Shown here: piece by piece, positions 1 through 12,000 of the stretch | How the letters are laid out: each line of letters opens with the position of its first letter | Numbering within the stretch: the first letter of the stretch is position 1 | Source of the DNA: Psettodes erumei | Lineage: Eukaryota > Chordata > Actinopteri > Pleuronectiformes > Psettodidae | Assembly: GCA_016785225.1 (NCBI GenBank) | Contig: JAFBJZ010000375.1 | Span: 1,911,001-1,975,000, forward strand | Reading direction: 5' to 3' | DNA: 64,000 nucleotides | The notes under the pieces: model-generated | The model's database searches: none | The model's input: only the letters and a program-made list of their open reading frames with translations | What the model was told of the DNA's origin: nothing | Made by a program: the position numbers and the translations under genes

Positions 1-3000
1 GGACGGTACAAAATGAGACCCGGGCGTATGATTCCAAATCAGGGTAAGAGGATGAAGGGGCTGGGCTGCGGTGCCAAACTTTAGCCACTGCTGCACCTTC
101 TGACTGGGACTCCTGCCTGGTTCATTAGTCTTGAGCTCCACTAAGGAGCAACCATCATGGTAATGATGATGAATAGAGCCATTTGGTTGCCGCCGTCATC
201 CCGTGTTATTTGGGAGCTTTGTGCTAGTCACTGGCTTATGAGCTCACAGGAGCCAGCTCTCACTCAGCTGAGGCCTTGATCATCTCCTGGTGCTCTGCCG
301 TCCTCCCATGAGGCCTTGCATGTCCGAGGTACACGGTGAATATGTGAATATGTGTGAATATGACTACACTGGTTTACAGGCAACTGGGCTGACAGAAAGG
401 CATGGCATCACTACACACACATTCCCACTCTCTTTTATTGTGTTTTGTTGTTGTTGTTGTTGTTGTTTTTGGCAATAGTTGAACTACAAGACAGATTTTC
501 AGGGGTGATTATTTTCATCATCTATTGATCTACTTTTCAGTTCATTCAAAAAATATCAGAACATTCCCAGTTTTCCATAGGACAAGTTTACACATTCAAA
601 TCTCTTGTTTTATCCGACCAGCAAATAATTAATCAGTAACCCACATTGTTGCCAAATAAGTACCTGATGAATTAGTGTGAGAATGCATTGATTGTTTCAG
701 GTTCTATAAAGTATTTAAAAATAGTTAAAGATATCTCTGATTTTGTCTGTTGTTCCTCTGGGTAAACTTGTGGTGTCTTCTTGAAGTTTCTAAAATTTTT
801 GATGTGTGTTTACACAGCAGATTATTGATTATGTTAACCAATAAGGTTTGCACATCTTCTAGGGAGACTATTCCCATGAGGGACAAAGAGGGTCTTCAGG
901 ACTACAGGTGAGTGAGTTTCTGGTCTGTCTCCATGTCTGTTTTTGTCCCAGGAGCTTTAGTTTGTTGACATACAGTTACGATACCAGATGATAATCTTGT
1001 CCTCATTGGGGACTGAGTGAGGATAAGAGAGTCTTTGTGGCAGCTTGATGGCTAGAAATGAACAGCAATCACTCGAGATCTAGAACTCAGTGGTGTGTGT
1101 TTTTGCGTTTATGGGGGAAGGGATGATAGATGGGCAGGTGTAAGACTGATGGAGTCCAATGATTAGGGTGAAGTGAAATGTGACAAGTGTGGTGTCAAAA
1201 GGACTATTAGTATTTCAACAAAAGCCACCCTTGTCGGCTCAAAGCTTATCTGCACTGCTGATAAAAACATTCTCAACCTCCCTCACCCCATCCCTTCCCT
1301 CTCTACCACCCTTCCTCCATTCAGGTTTATGCCGGAGCCCAACTTGCCCCCTTTGATTGTGTATGAGGATAATGCATTGCTGCCCGCTGGCATTGATGCG
1401 TGCCAGGCGGTGGTGGTGCAGAGGATAAGGGAAGGGCTGCCAGAGCTACCCAGCGTCAAAAGAGACAGGCTGGTGCAAACATACGGCATCCTGCCCGAGC
1501 ACAGCTTCACGCTGGTGGTGAGTTTAGAAGTGAATGAAGCAGGCATGCAGCGAGAGAGGAGTCCATTCTATCACTAATTCTGTTTTCCCGCATACTTCTG
1601 TTAATTGCCATCTGATCAAGCACAGTCAGCCTGGATGCAGTTCTGCTTGAATCTAGGAGGCAGCTGAGTACTGACAGTCTCTGCTGGGCTTTTTTGATCC
1701 TAGTTGGGATAATGCGTGTGTGAACGTTGGTGGCATTTTGTTGCAGAATGAGGACGGGCTGGTGGAATACTTCGAGGCGGTGTTGAAGGCCACCAAGAAG
1801 GTGCCGAGGAAGGTGATTGGCTGGGTGACCAATGAGCTGCTGGGTCATCTCAAAAAGCAAGACTTAAGTGTGAGTCAGAGGTGAGACAAATCCCTTTTTG
1901 TTGCTTTTACAATATTCATAAACTGCAAAATTCATGAATCTTTTTTTTCATCTCTCTCTCCAATTTTCCTTTAATTTCTCTGTGGTCTGTTTCTTTCAGG
2001 CCTGTCCTTATTTTAAAGGTGTCACAGACTACTGCTTCAAGGGTTTAACTGGAGTAAAAAAACGTGTTAATTAATTGTCACCTAAAGTGATTAAGTATAT
2101 CTGGTATAAGTGGTTCAGCTCCATATCCTGTTACTCATGACTAAACTTTAGTCTGGGACACTTCATTGAAGGGACAATTTACAGCAGATGGTTCTCCGGT
2201 TAGATTCAGCATAAAAAAGCTCTGCTCTTTCAGGGAGTTCTCCAAAAATTGCGGCAGAAGGAGAAACTCAGTCTCTCTTCCATTAACCATTCTAAACTAT
2301 ACACTGATTTGACTGACATCAAGAATGATTAGATTCATGACTGATCAGACTGTCACATACCATATAGCAGTAACATGTGTGAGCTCATAAATCTTCTGAT
2401 TTTCCCTAATTCTTCAGTCTGTTGATGAAAAACTCCTGGGACATCCCTGACAGCCCAGTGTTTACAAATCCAATTACGTTAGTGAAAGCATTAATGTTTT
2501 GTAAGAAGGTGCTGTTTTGATCCCTCCCTGCTGAGGGCCTGGATTTTGTAAATGTTCCAAAACACTTGAAAATGAAGAAAGGCTTTTTGATATTTTGAAG
2601 CAAAGAGAAGTTGCCATGGTACCTGTCACACTCGTGCTTCCAAAAAACATGCAGATGCCTATCGGGCCACAGGCTATGAAGACACAAGACAAGTTGTCTC
2701 CCACTGTTTATGGCACACTGTGCGCTACATATCCAACATTCATTTCAACTCGTTTCATCTTAGCAATTTTCCTAAAATGGCAAATTGTGACTGCAGCTAA
2801 AAATGCAGGTAGTTGGTGGTGTACGTATAAAGCTGAGACTGAAGGTCATTATGACAGTGAGTCCAACTAAGATCAGTGCTACAGTTCTATAATGATTTGT
2901 TAGAATAAAAAGGCCTGAGTCATTACACAGCAAATCACATTGCAACAACTAATGGGTTGACGTCAGCACAGATGCCATGAGCCTCACTTTATCTACCATT

Positions 3001-4820
3001 CCCAGACAGATGTGAAACATTTGTGCGTGAGCAAACCACAGAGTAGCTGGTGTTTATTTATGCATAATGTTGCATTTGCTTTAGTTGACAGGGGGTGAGT
3101 TAAAGAGAGAACAAAGAGTGGCTGGCAGGACTGTCAAACGCTGCAAGCAGGGTAGAAAAAGAGAGGAACTCATAAAAATGTTTAGAGAAACATTTTGGGT
3201 GCTTGGAGTCAGGAGGAAGTTACTTGCAGTTTGGGTATCAAGTAGAAGGTCGTGAAATCTTCTGTAAGAAATGTTAAGTATCTCCTTTTTTCTTCATATG
3301 ATCACAGTCACAGATAATGTCAGTTTTTTATGTTTCCTGCTGCCCCATCAAACCTGCTCAAATTTCATTTTGCCCCTCCGGATCGAAGCCCTTCAGAATC
3401 ATGAAAGAAATAAGTTATTGGGAAACACACTGGTCAGACAGCCATAGCTCATCTCATTTCCACCAGCCTAGAAAAGTTGCTGGCAGCTGCCAATGTGGGG
3501 AAACTCACTGCAGGTCTGCAGGATGGTGACAAGATACGAGATGACAGAATTGTGAAATATCTCACCAGGCCCATGTTAATGTGACGTTAAAAATGGAACG
3601 ATTTGATGATGAGGATAGTGAAGTACTGCATCACGACTCTTTTAGCTGCTATAAAGCTGTCAACTTTGCTACTCCTTCGCCAACTTGCTTTCACACGCTG
3701 AACTCCAACATGTGGTGGTAATTTGGCACAACTGGTTAATGGGCAGGTTAGGATAGAATCTTAAACAGAAAAGTGTGATGTGTACTGTGTGTGATGATTT
3801 TTTTTTTTCATGAAATTGAGCTTTCCATGTGCCCCGTGGCAACTGTAATCAGTACCCCTGTTTGGCAATCGTTGCTCTGTTCAGCAGATTGCTCAAACCG
3901 AGTTCTGTTTAAAGATGGATACTTTTCATTTGTTTTTCCAGCGTCTATGCCATGTTTGGAGGAGGTTTAGCGAAGATGGACTGTCTGGCCTGCAGTACAC
4001 TGAATGAAACTCCGTCTCCACTTAATATATTCTAACAGGCTTTTTGATTCTATTTGTCTGGTAGCCTGGGGAGTAAACAAGCAGACATAGAAAAGGCAAA
4101 CACATTATAGACAAATCACAAATGTTGATGGACTCTTGCGCCCTCTCGGTATGACACTCCACCTCTTTTTCTCTCCCGCCCCGCCTCCATTTATATCACT
4201 AATTCGTCAGTCCATTAAAGTGTAATTAAATTAGCCCTTCATTTGATTTCAGCCCAGTCTCTCCCCCTGCCCTGGCTGAGCTGCTAGAACTCCAGGAAAC
4301 GGGACGCATCTCCTCTTCGGTTGCCAAGCAGGTTCATTCAGCCGCACAGGCCGCGCAATTATCCCGTCCTGTCTGTCACTCAGTACACACACTCCAGCCG
4401 GCGCTCGTTTGTATTCTGTATATATCACCCTTGTCTTACTGGTTTCGCGCCTCTCTCAGGTGTTTCAGGAGATGTGGAGGTCATCGGGAAAGACGGCCTC
4501 GCAGATCATCCACAAGCAGGACTTGGGGCTTGTTAGCGACACCGCGCAGCTGCACAGCATCTGCCAGAAGGTCGTGGACTCGCATCCCAATGAAGTGAGG
4601 GCTCACATGCAAATTCCCCACCTGCAATTACACTGCTTTTCTTCTATATACCTGTATATTTGAGATGTTTCATGTTGGCTATTCCTCTGTGTAGGTTCAC
4701 GCCATCAGAAACGGAAATGTTAAAGTCCTGAACAAACTGATGGGCCTGGTGCAGAAAGAGACCAAAGGCAGAGCGGACCCAGTTCTTCTGAGGGCGATTT
4801 TACAAGAGAAGACTTCTTGA
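1..4820 (+). CDS. gatb: gatb, glutamyl-tRNA(Gln) amidotransferase subunit B, mitochondrial (partial, 3' end)
   Basis: GATB works with QRSL1 (GatA) and GATC in the mitochondrial GatCAB complex, which converts Glu-tRNA(Gln) to Gln-tRNA(Gln). Seven coding exons are seen: 1-43 (5' incomplete), 863-907, 1325-1517, 1747-1880, 4253-4331, 4460-4594 and 4695-4820 with TGA. All introns are GT-AG and phases join cleanly, giving 250 residues of the C-terminal half. The GatB signature DYRFMPEPNLPPL spans the 907/1325 junction, followed by LPELPSVKRDRLVQTYGIL. Exons from 1747 on carry the helical tail resembling the GatB/YqeY tRNA-binding domain (WVTNELLGHLKKQ, LAELLELQETGRISSSVAKQ, MGLVQKETKGRADPVLL). The start codon and catalytic core lie upstream of the window. 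The gene is convergent with fhip1a. Identity comes from remembered similarity to human GATB; exon 1-43 is short but reads in phase. Confidence 0.93.
442..467. repeat. (TTG)n microsatellite in a gatb intron
   Basis: About seven TTG/GTT units embedded in T-rich sequence. Confidence 0.9.
1881..4252 (+). other. gatb intron (2.4 kb), largest in the visible part
   Basis: This lies between the donor after 1880 and the acceptor before 4253. It is AT-rich. ORFs at 2406-2870 and 3317-3529 have no recognisable protein signature and no splice support. I see no RNA gene or clear repeat in it. Confidence 0.7.
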
Positions 4821-5117
4821 AGGTTCTGCGAGACCCTGCCACGCCACAGGATGAAAGTCGGGTACCTGTGTGAAAAAGAAAAGATAGCAATGTTTTTGAT
4901 GTGTATGAAAATGCAGATATGCATATAAATGTCCATATTGTGGCACACGGTACCTTTTCCTCGATGGGTTGATGAAACTGTTGATGGTCAACCTGGAACT
5001 GAAGCTTCCACCGTCACTTCCCGAGAGGATGACATTTTGTAAATACTGTACAATGTTTTGACAATGTAATGACAATAGTCATTATCGTCTGTATTTACAT
5101 AAGCTGGTCTAAAACGT

Positions 5118-5123
5118 AATAAA
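5118..5123 (+). terminator. gatb polyadenylation signal AATAAA
   Basis: A canonical AATAAA lies about 300 nt after the gatb stop codon, giving a 3' UTR of roughly 320 nt ending near 5145. It is the first such hexamer downstream of the stop on this strand. The cleavage site itself is inferred. Confidence 0.6.
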
Positions 5124-5145
5124 GGTCTCCAGATTATCACACATG

Positions 5146-7190
5146 ACAAATTTTTATCACCGTTTATATGTCAAAAACGACATTCAGCATGAATCCCCAG
5201 ATGCAGTACTTGCATGTTTTTATATTCTGATCAGGTAATGAGATTTGTATTTAAAGTAAAACAGTGTAAACTGTTTAAAAATGATGCAATTTGGTTAAGA
5301 AAAAACCTTTTTATGATTAAATACAAGTTCGCACTGCTGGCCACTGCCATACCTGCTGTATTGGTCATTTGTGAGGCCTGAAAAACACAGGCATTATGAG
5401 GAAACTGCTGTCATCCAGGTGCCGTCTTATTAGGAGAGACAACAGAGACCCTGCCCAGCGCAGACATCCAGGCATGAAAGTGATCAATGAGCTCCCTCTT
5501 GTGGTTGAACCACGTTACTTGTCCGGTAATACTTTGTACACGACGCAGCATTGAATACAGCTTCTCACTGATGCTGAGGTACAGATCCTTTAATCAGTGC
5601 CTGAAAAACCTTAAAACTTGTCAACCTTTTTTCTATTCTTACTTCCCCTCCTTAGTGGTTGATACATATTCAATATTAAGTGAAATCACTGTCGTCTGCC
5701 CTCATTAATTTGCTTCATTTAATATTTTCTACATTTACTACAGTTTAGCAGCTGGGGTAATTATAGGCAAGTCTTAGTTTGAAACAAAGTCATTACCAGC
5801 AACTGTCCCCCTGCAGAGATGAGAAAATTACATCTTCCACATATGAGTAGTTCTAAGTCTTCACTCTGCAGCAGAACACATACTGTGCTGTTTTGTGGCC
5901 TGCTGCAACTGCAAGCAGACAGCCTGTTGATACTGCACAGCCCTGGAAGCTGCTGGACATCAGCTGTAGCACACAGCTTTGATTTCTGCATCCATAGTCT
6001 GTGATGCAACTATAAATGGAGATGGTTGTGGTTGGTTGGTCTTTTTGACATTAGTTGAAATCTGGAAGAAGGTGACAGCTCCCAGTGCCTCATATTTTAT
6101 CTTATGCATGAATATTTTCTCCAGGTAATGCCACATTTAGTTTCCTGCTGTTTCTATAATAATCTTTGTGCATGCAAAAAATAGGGCACTTTCCTTTGCA
6201 AAAAAAGATTTATCTCACGAGCTCACGAGCTGTCAAAAGGTTCTCTGTCACAGTTTGCTTCATCTCTGCAGTATGTCATACTCACTGCATGTAAATGGAG
6301 AAGATCCACTCCTGTGTGAACAAGACCTAGTTCTGAATAGAATGTCTCTCTGGGGGGGTTGCTGTTTGTAAAGAAGATGTGTATTTAATGAGGACATCAA
6401 TGTCTACAGAACAAACAGCCGCAAACCACCTGTGGCACAAAGGAAAGAATATATTGATGGTGTCAGGGGAAACCTGAAAGGCAAAGCAGCTGGGTTGTTG
6501 CTTGGAAAAACTTGCACTTGTTAGTTTGTTGAGGTGGTGGAGGGGGGTACTAAACATTAAGCTTATTCAGTTTCATTTACCAGGAGTTGTCTTTATTGAA
6601 AGAGACGTGTCTTTGTGTCTCACACATCAGTGACAAACAGTGACTTGATCACTTCTCTGACAGAAAACTGAGGGCATATTGTTTCAAAGAGGATGGGTCT
6701 TTGGATCCTTTGAGACACAAACTGGTCTCTAACCTCGGTTGTTGTACCTGTTTTCATGCCACAATGCTGCTAAAGCAGGGACTGATTTTACACTGCGCTG
6801 GGCGCGTCACGCAGACTGAAGCTGTGCTGGCTGACGGGCTGCGTCAGCGGTGACATCGTGGTATGAAAAGGCTGATAAAGTGCTCGGCAACATTCTTTTA
6901 CCAGAGAGAAAAGACTTGTTCAACAGTTCTGAAAATGGCTTTGATTGATACAAATATACATTTCCAAGCCATTTCTGTTGCAAAAAAAAGAGCTACTGCA
7001 TAATTCATTGCCTGGCTGCATAGCATCAAGTAGAAACCAAATGGATATAAATAGGAACTAAGTTACTCAATACAGATTTCAAACTAAAACATAATTCTTC
7101 ATCTGATTAGATGAATTTATGAGATGACAACACTGATCAACTCACAGTGCCACTGCAAATTTTCTCTACAGTTGTTTCTACCGAAGTGTT
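5146..7190. other. intergenic region between gatb and fhip1a
   Basis: About 2 kb separate the inferred 3' ends of two convergent genes. The ORFs here (5487-5708, 5761-6009, 6168-6371) are short, overlap on opposite strands and resemble nothing known. I see no RNA gene or large repeat. Confidence 0.5.
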
Positions 7191-9004
7191 TCACTTTATT
7201 ATGGCTACTCAAAGCAGTCCATCTCAGAGGCTGAATCTGAATCACCAGTAATAACGACTTGTCATACTTTTAATCTAAATTATAGGATTTTCTTAAATCG
7301 TGTAACAAATTTACTTAAGAAATGTCATGTTTAATTTTTAAAAATATCCCAATTACATTAGCTGCATCTTTATATCATGCCGTGGATGGACCGAGATGGG
7401 GATAGATTTATTTTGCTTCGAGAAACTTAAGTTTCAAAGCAAAACATCATCAAAACAAACATACTGTATGCACAGCTTCTATCCCTATGAACTTTCCTTT
7501 ACACCTCGACAGCTTCAAATAAATCATTCACTGTAAAATAGCACGCTACTCCATTGTAAATCCATTGAAAATCAGGCAATAACGTGAACTAAAAATCATA
7601 ATTTAGGCACTAATTTAAAACTATTTCTGTCCTGGTACATTCACTTAATAAAGGCATGTTTTATAACAAAATATATCTCTTGTATCTCACTTTAGTAACC
7701 TATTGGACTAAAATAGGATAGAATAAAAGACAATTAACAGGATCCCCTCTGCAACTGCTGCAGTCTGAGATGGTTTTCCGTGAAAAACTACAACTTTCCC
7801 AACAGTGACACATCACGACCAAAACACCCTACACAACCTACCCTACACAGAAAAGATGTTGATGACAAACCCCAACTACGAAGCCTCTTGTACAACCTCT
7901 GAAAAAACAAATGTGGCAATATAAACTCTCAAAAAAAAAAAGCTTAAATACCCCAATATCCCATTCTGAAAATATTCCACACTTAATCATACTCAAAATA
8001 TCCTCAATTTGCATAGTGTGTCGTCATTAGAATATTTTTCTTACAATATGTACATTATAAAGTATCACTAAAGTAAGGCAAATTAAATAGAGCAAGAACA
8101 ATCCTGGTTTTGGTGCTATTGTCTGGAGAACACGTGGAGCCCATTAATGTGAGAAAACGAGTGCATCCAAAAAAAAAAAAAAAAAAAAAAAAAAAATCGC
8201 TTCACCCAAAGAGAGAACAGAACGTGCAATTAAAAGACTCCTGAGGTACCATCGCAAATCAACAGAGAAATACACTGAACAAATGTACGTCTAATGCACA
8301 ACGACCACTTCATAAAGACAAAAGTCACTAACAAGTGTTTAAAAAAAATTAAGTCGTGTAACAGTTGCATAAGAGACGGAGAACAAAGTTAGGATGTGTT
8401 TCCTGTGATGACGCCTGCACTGCTGCCAGTCAGCTGCAACAGTGAAAGTAAAATGACATTTTCATGCTGCTGATGATGCTGGTGTGCGATCCTATGGCAA
8501 AGAGGCATCACCTCTCCAGAAAGGCCACCTGAGTTAAGAGAAGCACAGAGCAGCAGACGTCATGCTGTGATTGGAGCTGGTTGTAGAAGACATTCAGAGT
8601 ATAAGAGGACAGATCAAATAAGGGCTGATGATTCCTTAAAAAAAAAAAAAAAAGAAGAAGCTGTTTTTGTTCAAATCCTCTCACGACAGTCTTTGGTTGG
8701 TGAACCTGGAGATCACCTTGGTGAGCATTATATTAAGATTTACCTGCTCAAAGTTCAGACCTCCTCCTTTACTGCCTTTACACTTAACAGAAATAGAAAG
8801 ATGAAATATAAAAGCAGATAAAGGTAATTATCTTTTGCTTGGAAAATAAATACCATTATTTTTAAAATAGTCGTATAAATCACTGAATCTAAGAGGTTTC
8901 TTCATCAAGTAGTGCCTGGAAAAAAAATAGAAAATCACCATAAAAAGAGAGTCTCTTTTAAATCTTTAAAAACAGACTCATCACAGAGGTCTACTGGGAC
9001 ACTG
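7191..9004 (-). other. probable fhip1a 3' UTR
   Basis: This is AT-rich sequence after the fhip1a stop codon with no credible ORF. On the minus strand, AATAAA hexamers (TTTATT on plus) occur at 7407-7412 and 7195-7200 and could end the transcript. It includes a 28-A run at 8169-8196 and a shorter A run near 8640-8653. UTR extent is inferred from the hexamers only. Confidence 0.4.
8169..8196. repeat. poly(A) run, 28 A (plus strand)
   Basis: An uninterrupted run of 28 A. On the fhip1a sense strand it is poly(T), so it is not a retroposon tail in the sense direction of that gene. It could mark an old insertion on the plus strand, but no element body is visible before it. Confidence 0.9.
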
Positions 9005-12000
9005 TTACTCTTCCATAGGAATGTAAGATAAGATGGAGTGCTCTTGTGCAATTGCAGCCAGTTCTTTGAGGAACTCTGTGAAGAGGACGGTAGCGAAGAC
9101 CTCGGTCCGATCCAAAGAGATGGTCCTGGGTTTTGGTGGCGGCGAGCTCTTCAGGAGCCTCCCCGCCTCGCTGTGGCTGGAGCCACCACTGCTGTTTTTG
9201 TCTGAGAACATGAAGGATTTAAGAAGTTGCAGTGAGAAAATGAAAACAAAAAACATATGGTCAAGTATAAGTTGTAATTTAAGACATTTTGTAAACAAAT
9301 ATTACTGCTGCTGATTTCTCCATTTATTAAAAATTTGGTCCAAAAAGTAGGATCCGATTTTTTAGGATGTGATCACCATAGATAAGAAAGTAGAGACACT
9401 AAAAAATTCCTTTTTAAAATTCCCATCTTTTTCTGTTTGTATCCACAAACATCCTTCTAGCAATGTTTTTTTGTAGCTTGCACAACTGTGAAACCGCAGG
9501 GAATCTAGTTCAAAAATGGGGCCTGAAACTCTGGGGCTTTGCAGAGATGGTTTGCTCAACTGCAAAGACGCGCAACTTAACAAAATCAAGCAGAATTTAT
9601 TCTAGTTCAAAAGAGCAGCCAAGAGACAGCCTGATAATGAATGCAGATGTTGTTTTGAACCATTTTTGACAAGTAAGTGGGACCAAGGAAAACAACAGTG
9701 AAGCGTTTGTTTCACAGAAATATTCCAAAAAAATAGACTTTAATCTTCAACCAACTGCTGTTCGGAAAAAATGCGATTAATTTGATATCCGGTGTCTAAT
9801 TAAATTTGTTTAGGATCTAAGTAAAAAAATAAACTGTAGCAGCTTATAAATATGATGATGATAAAACGTAACAAAGGCTTTCTAACGACATGACAGCACT
9901 ACATGACAAAGTGAATATCTGGAGTTTTTTCAGGAATGAGTCATACTGTTAAAGGCCCTGAAAGCCTCTTTCTTTAATCAGCTCCATCACAACACTTCTG
10001 CCAGAGCTGGAACACTTCAAATCAAATGGTGTTTTTTAAAAGTCAAAACTGCTCGTCACCTGCTGCTATGAACAAAGTCTCCCGGGCCAGCAGCCAGTGC
10101 TGGGCGGCTGTGATCAGCTCTGGAAAGTCCTTTCTGGTGGCAGCCAGCTCTTCTATCTGGTTCTTCACGGTGGCGAGTACCTGAGAAAAGAAGAAGAGGA
10201 TTACAGTCACATCTGAAACTAATAAGGACAACCTTGAAATTTAAGTGTCACAGCCTGACCGTCTAATTATTTTAACCACAGATCTCTTGTTCAGCTAAAT
10301 TTGATAAAACAGAAAAAGAGAAAGTCTTCACTTGATCTTACTCAGAGCACTCAGATCTCAAATATCGCTTTTCGTTACTATTTTCAATCTCGTCTCTGAA
10401 AAGCAACCTGCATGTTTCAACATCTTTCAGTAACGCCTTTCTTTTTCTTCTCATTTTGTACTTGATGACAGACAAGCCCCGGGGGGAAAGAAAGAGTAAA
10501 TGAGAGCAAACTCCTGCCCACACATGCACACATACCCACACACACACACACAACATGTCACCTGGTACAGGGAGCGAACGGTCGGCTGAAAAACCAAGTT
10601 GGTGTTGAGGAGGAAAGAGCGCAGGAGAGGCTGAGGGTAGGCCGCCAGCTGAGCCAGGATGCCCGTCAACAACAAGTTGACATAAATCGAGTTCGAGAGC
10701 ATGTTCTCCAGACGAGACAGCAGCACGCTGACAAACGGACCTGCAGGAAAAGTAATTACAAACTCTACTTTAATCGTGCTTTTTCAAACGTGGTCAATAA
10801 TGTGGCTGCCGCAGAGCAAAGATTTCCCCTCAACTTACCTGTAAAAGGCACTGAATAGCTTCTACTCGCACTTCCGTTACGAAGCTTGGTCCCAAAAGGT
10901 GAATGCAGTTTCTCTGGCTCTGGTGTTTCGGCGGAGTCGGACGTAAAATCCATGTCCTCCTCTTCCTCCTTTTCCTCCACAGGTGTGACGGGCTTCTTCA
11001 CATCTCCATCAGCTTTAACCGGTTTGCCAGCAGCTTGTGTGTCCAACGTACGAATGAGCTCCTCATACTGAGCCAAGAGGTCATTGCCCAGCTCAGCAGC
11101 AGTCGTGTTTTGGAGGTTGGAATTACAATCTGTTTGACCTTTGGCCTTTGCTTCCAAGCTGTTCTTGCCTTTATTAGCCATCACGTTGGTTGGAAGCGAG
11201 AGTCCGTTTTTTAAGGGAACCTCTGCTGAGTTTATTTGGGGTTCTTCTGAGTGCCGACCGCGCTCTACATCTCTGGCATCTTTCTTGGCAACAAGATCGT
11301 ACACCATGACGTCGTCCTGGAACTCGTTTTCCTCAATGTATGAGCCTTTAACCAACATGATGGCCGTTCTTCTCATCTCCTGGATGTGCTTTGGAGGCTC
11401 AGCGGGAGGCAGCTGTGGAGGTTTACTCTCCACTGGGGCATCTGCAGTCTGAACTGGGCACGCGTCGTATGTATCGTCCCACTCCAGCTCCAGCTGGGTG
11501 ATGGAGGGCTGCTCTGTGTTTGGCGGCAGGCGGGGCGGAGGGCGTGGCGGCAGTGGATGTGGGACTCTCTTGAGTGTCGTCTGGGCTTGTCGACTCTTGA
11601 GCCCTGGCTCCTCGAGGACGCCGGGCTGGTATTTCTCAGGAGGGGGGTCCTCGCCGTCATATGGGGCCGACCAGACCTGACAGGCCCGTATGCAGTTGCT
11701 GATGCCCAGGTTCGCATCATGGAGGTAATGAAGGTAGCTGACATCCAGGTAGATTTCTGACCCGATGGTGCAGGAGTTTTCATCATCCTCTTCTGAGAAG
11801 CTCTCTTTTTCCTCTGGGAAAAACAGAAAGGAAATGTTGATAGAAGCTGGCGTGAAGCGTCTCACTGCAGCACTCACACAGAGCAAAACTAATGAGTTTG
11901 ACACGTAACTACAGGGGGCAAAGTGATGTAACATGGCGAAACAGCAGGAGATCTCACGATCTGATAAAACACCTATCATCAATGTCCCAGTTATATGCTG

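Noticed and set aside
11373..11786. Long ORFs on both strands overlapping the large fhip1a exon (11386-11760 plus, 11373-11786 minus)
   Set aside because: They are frame shadows of the 975-bp fhip1a exon, which itself reads through in phase with both neighbouring exons.
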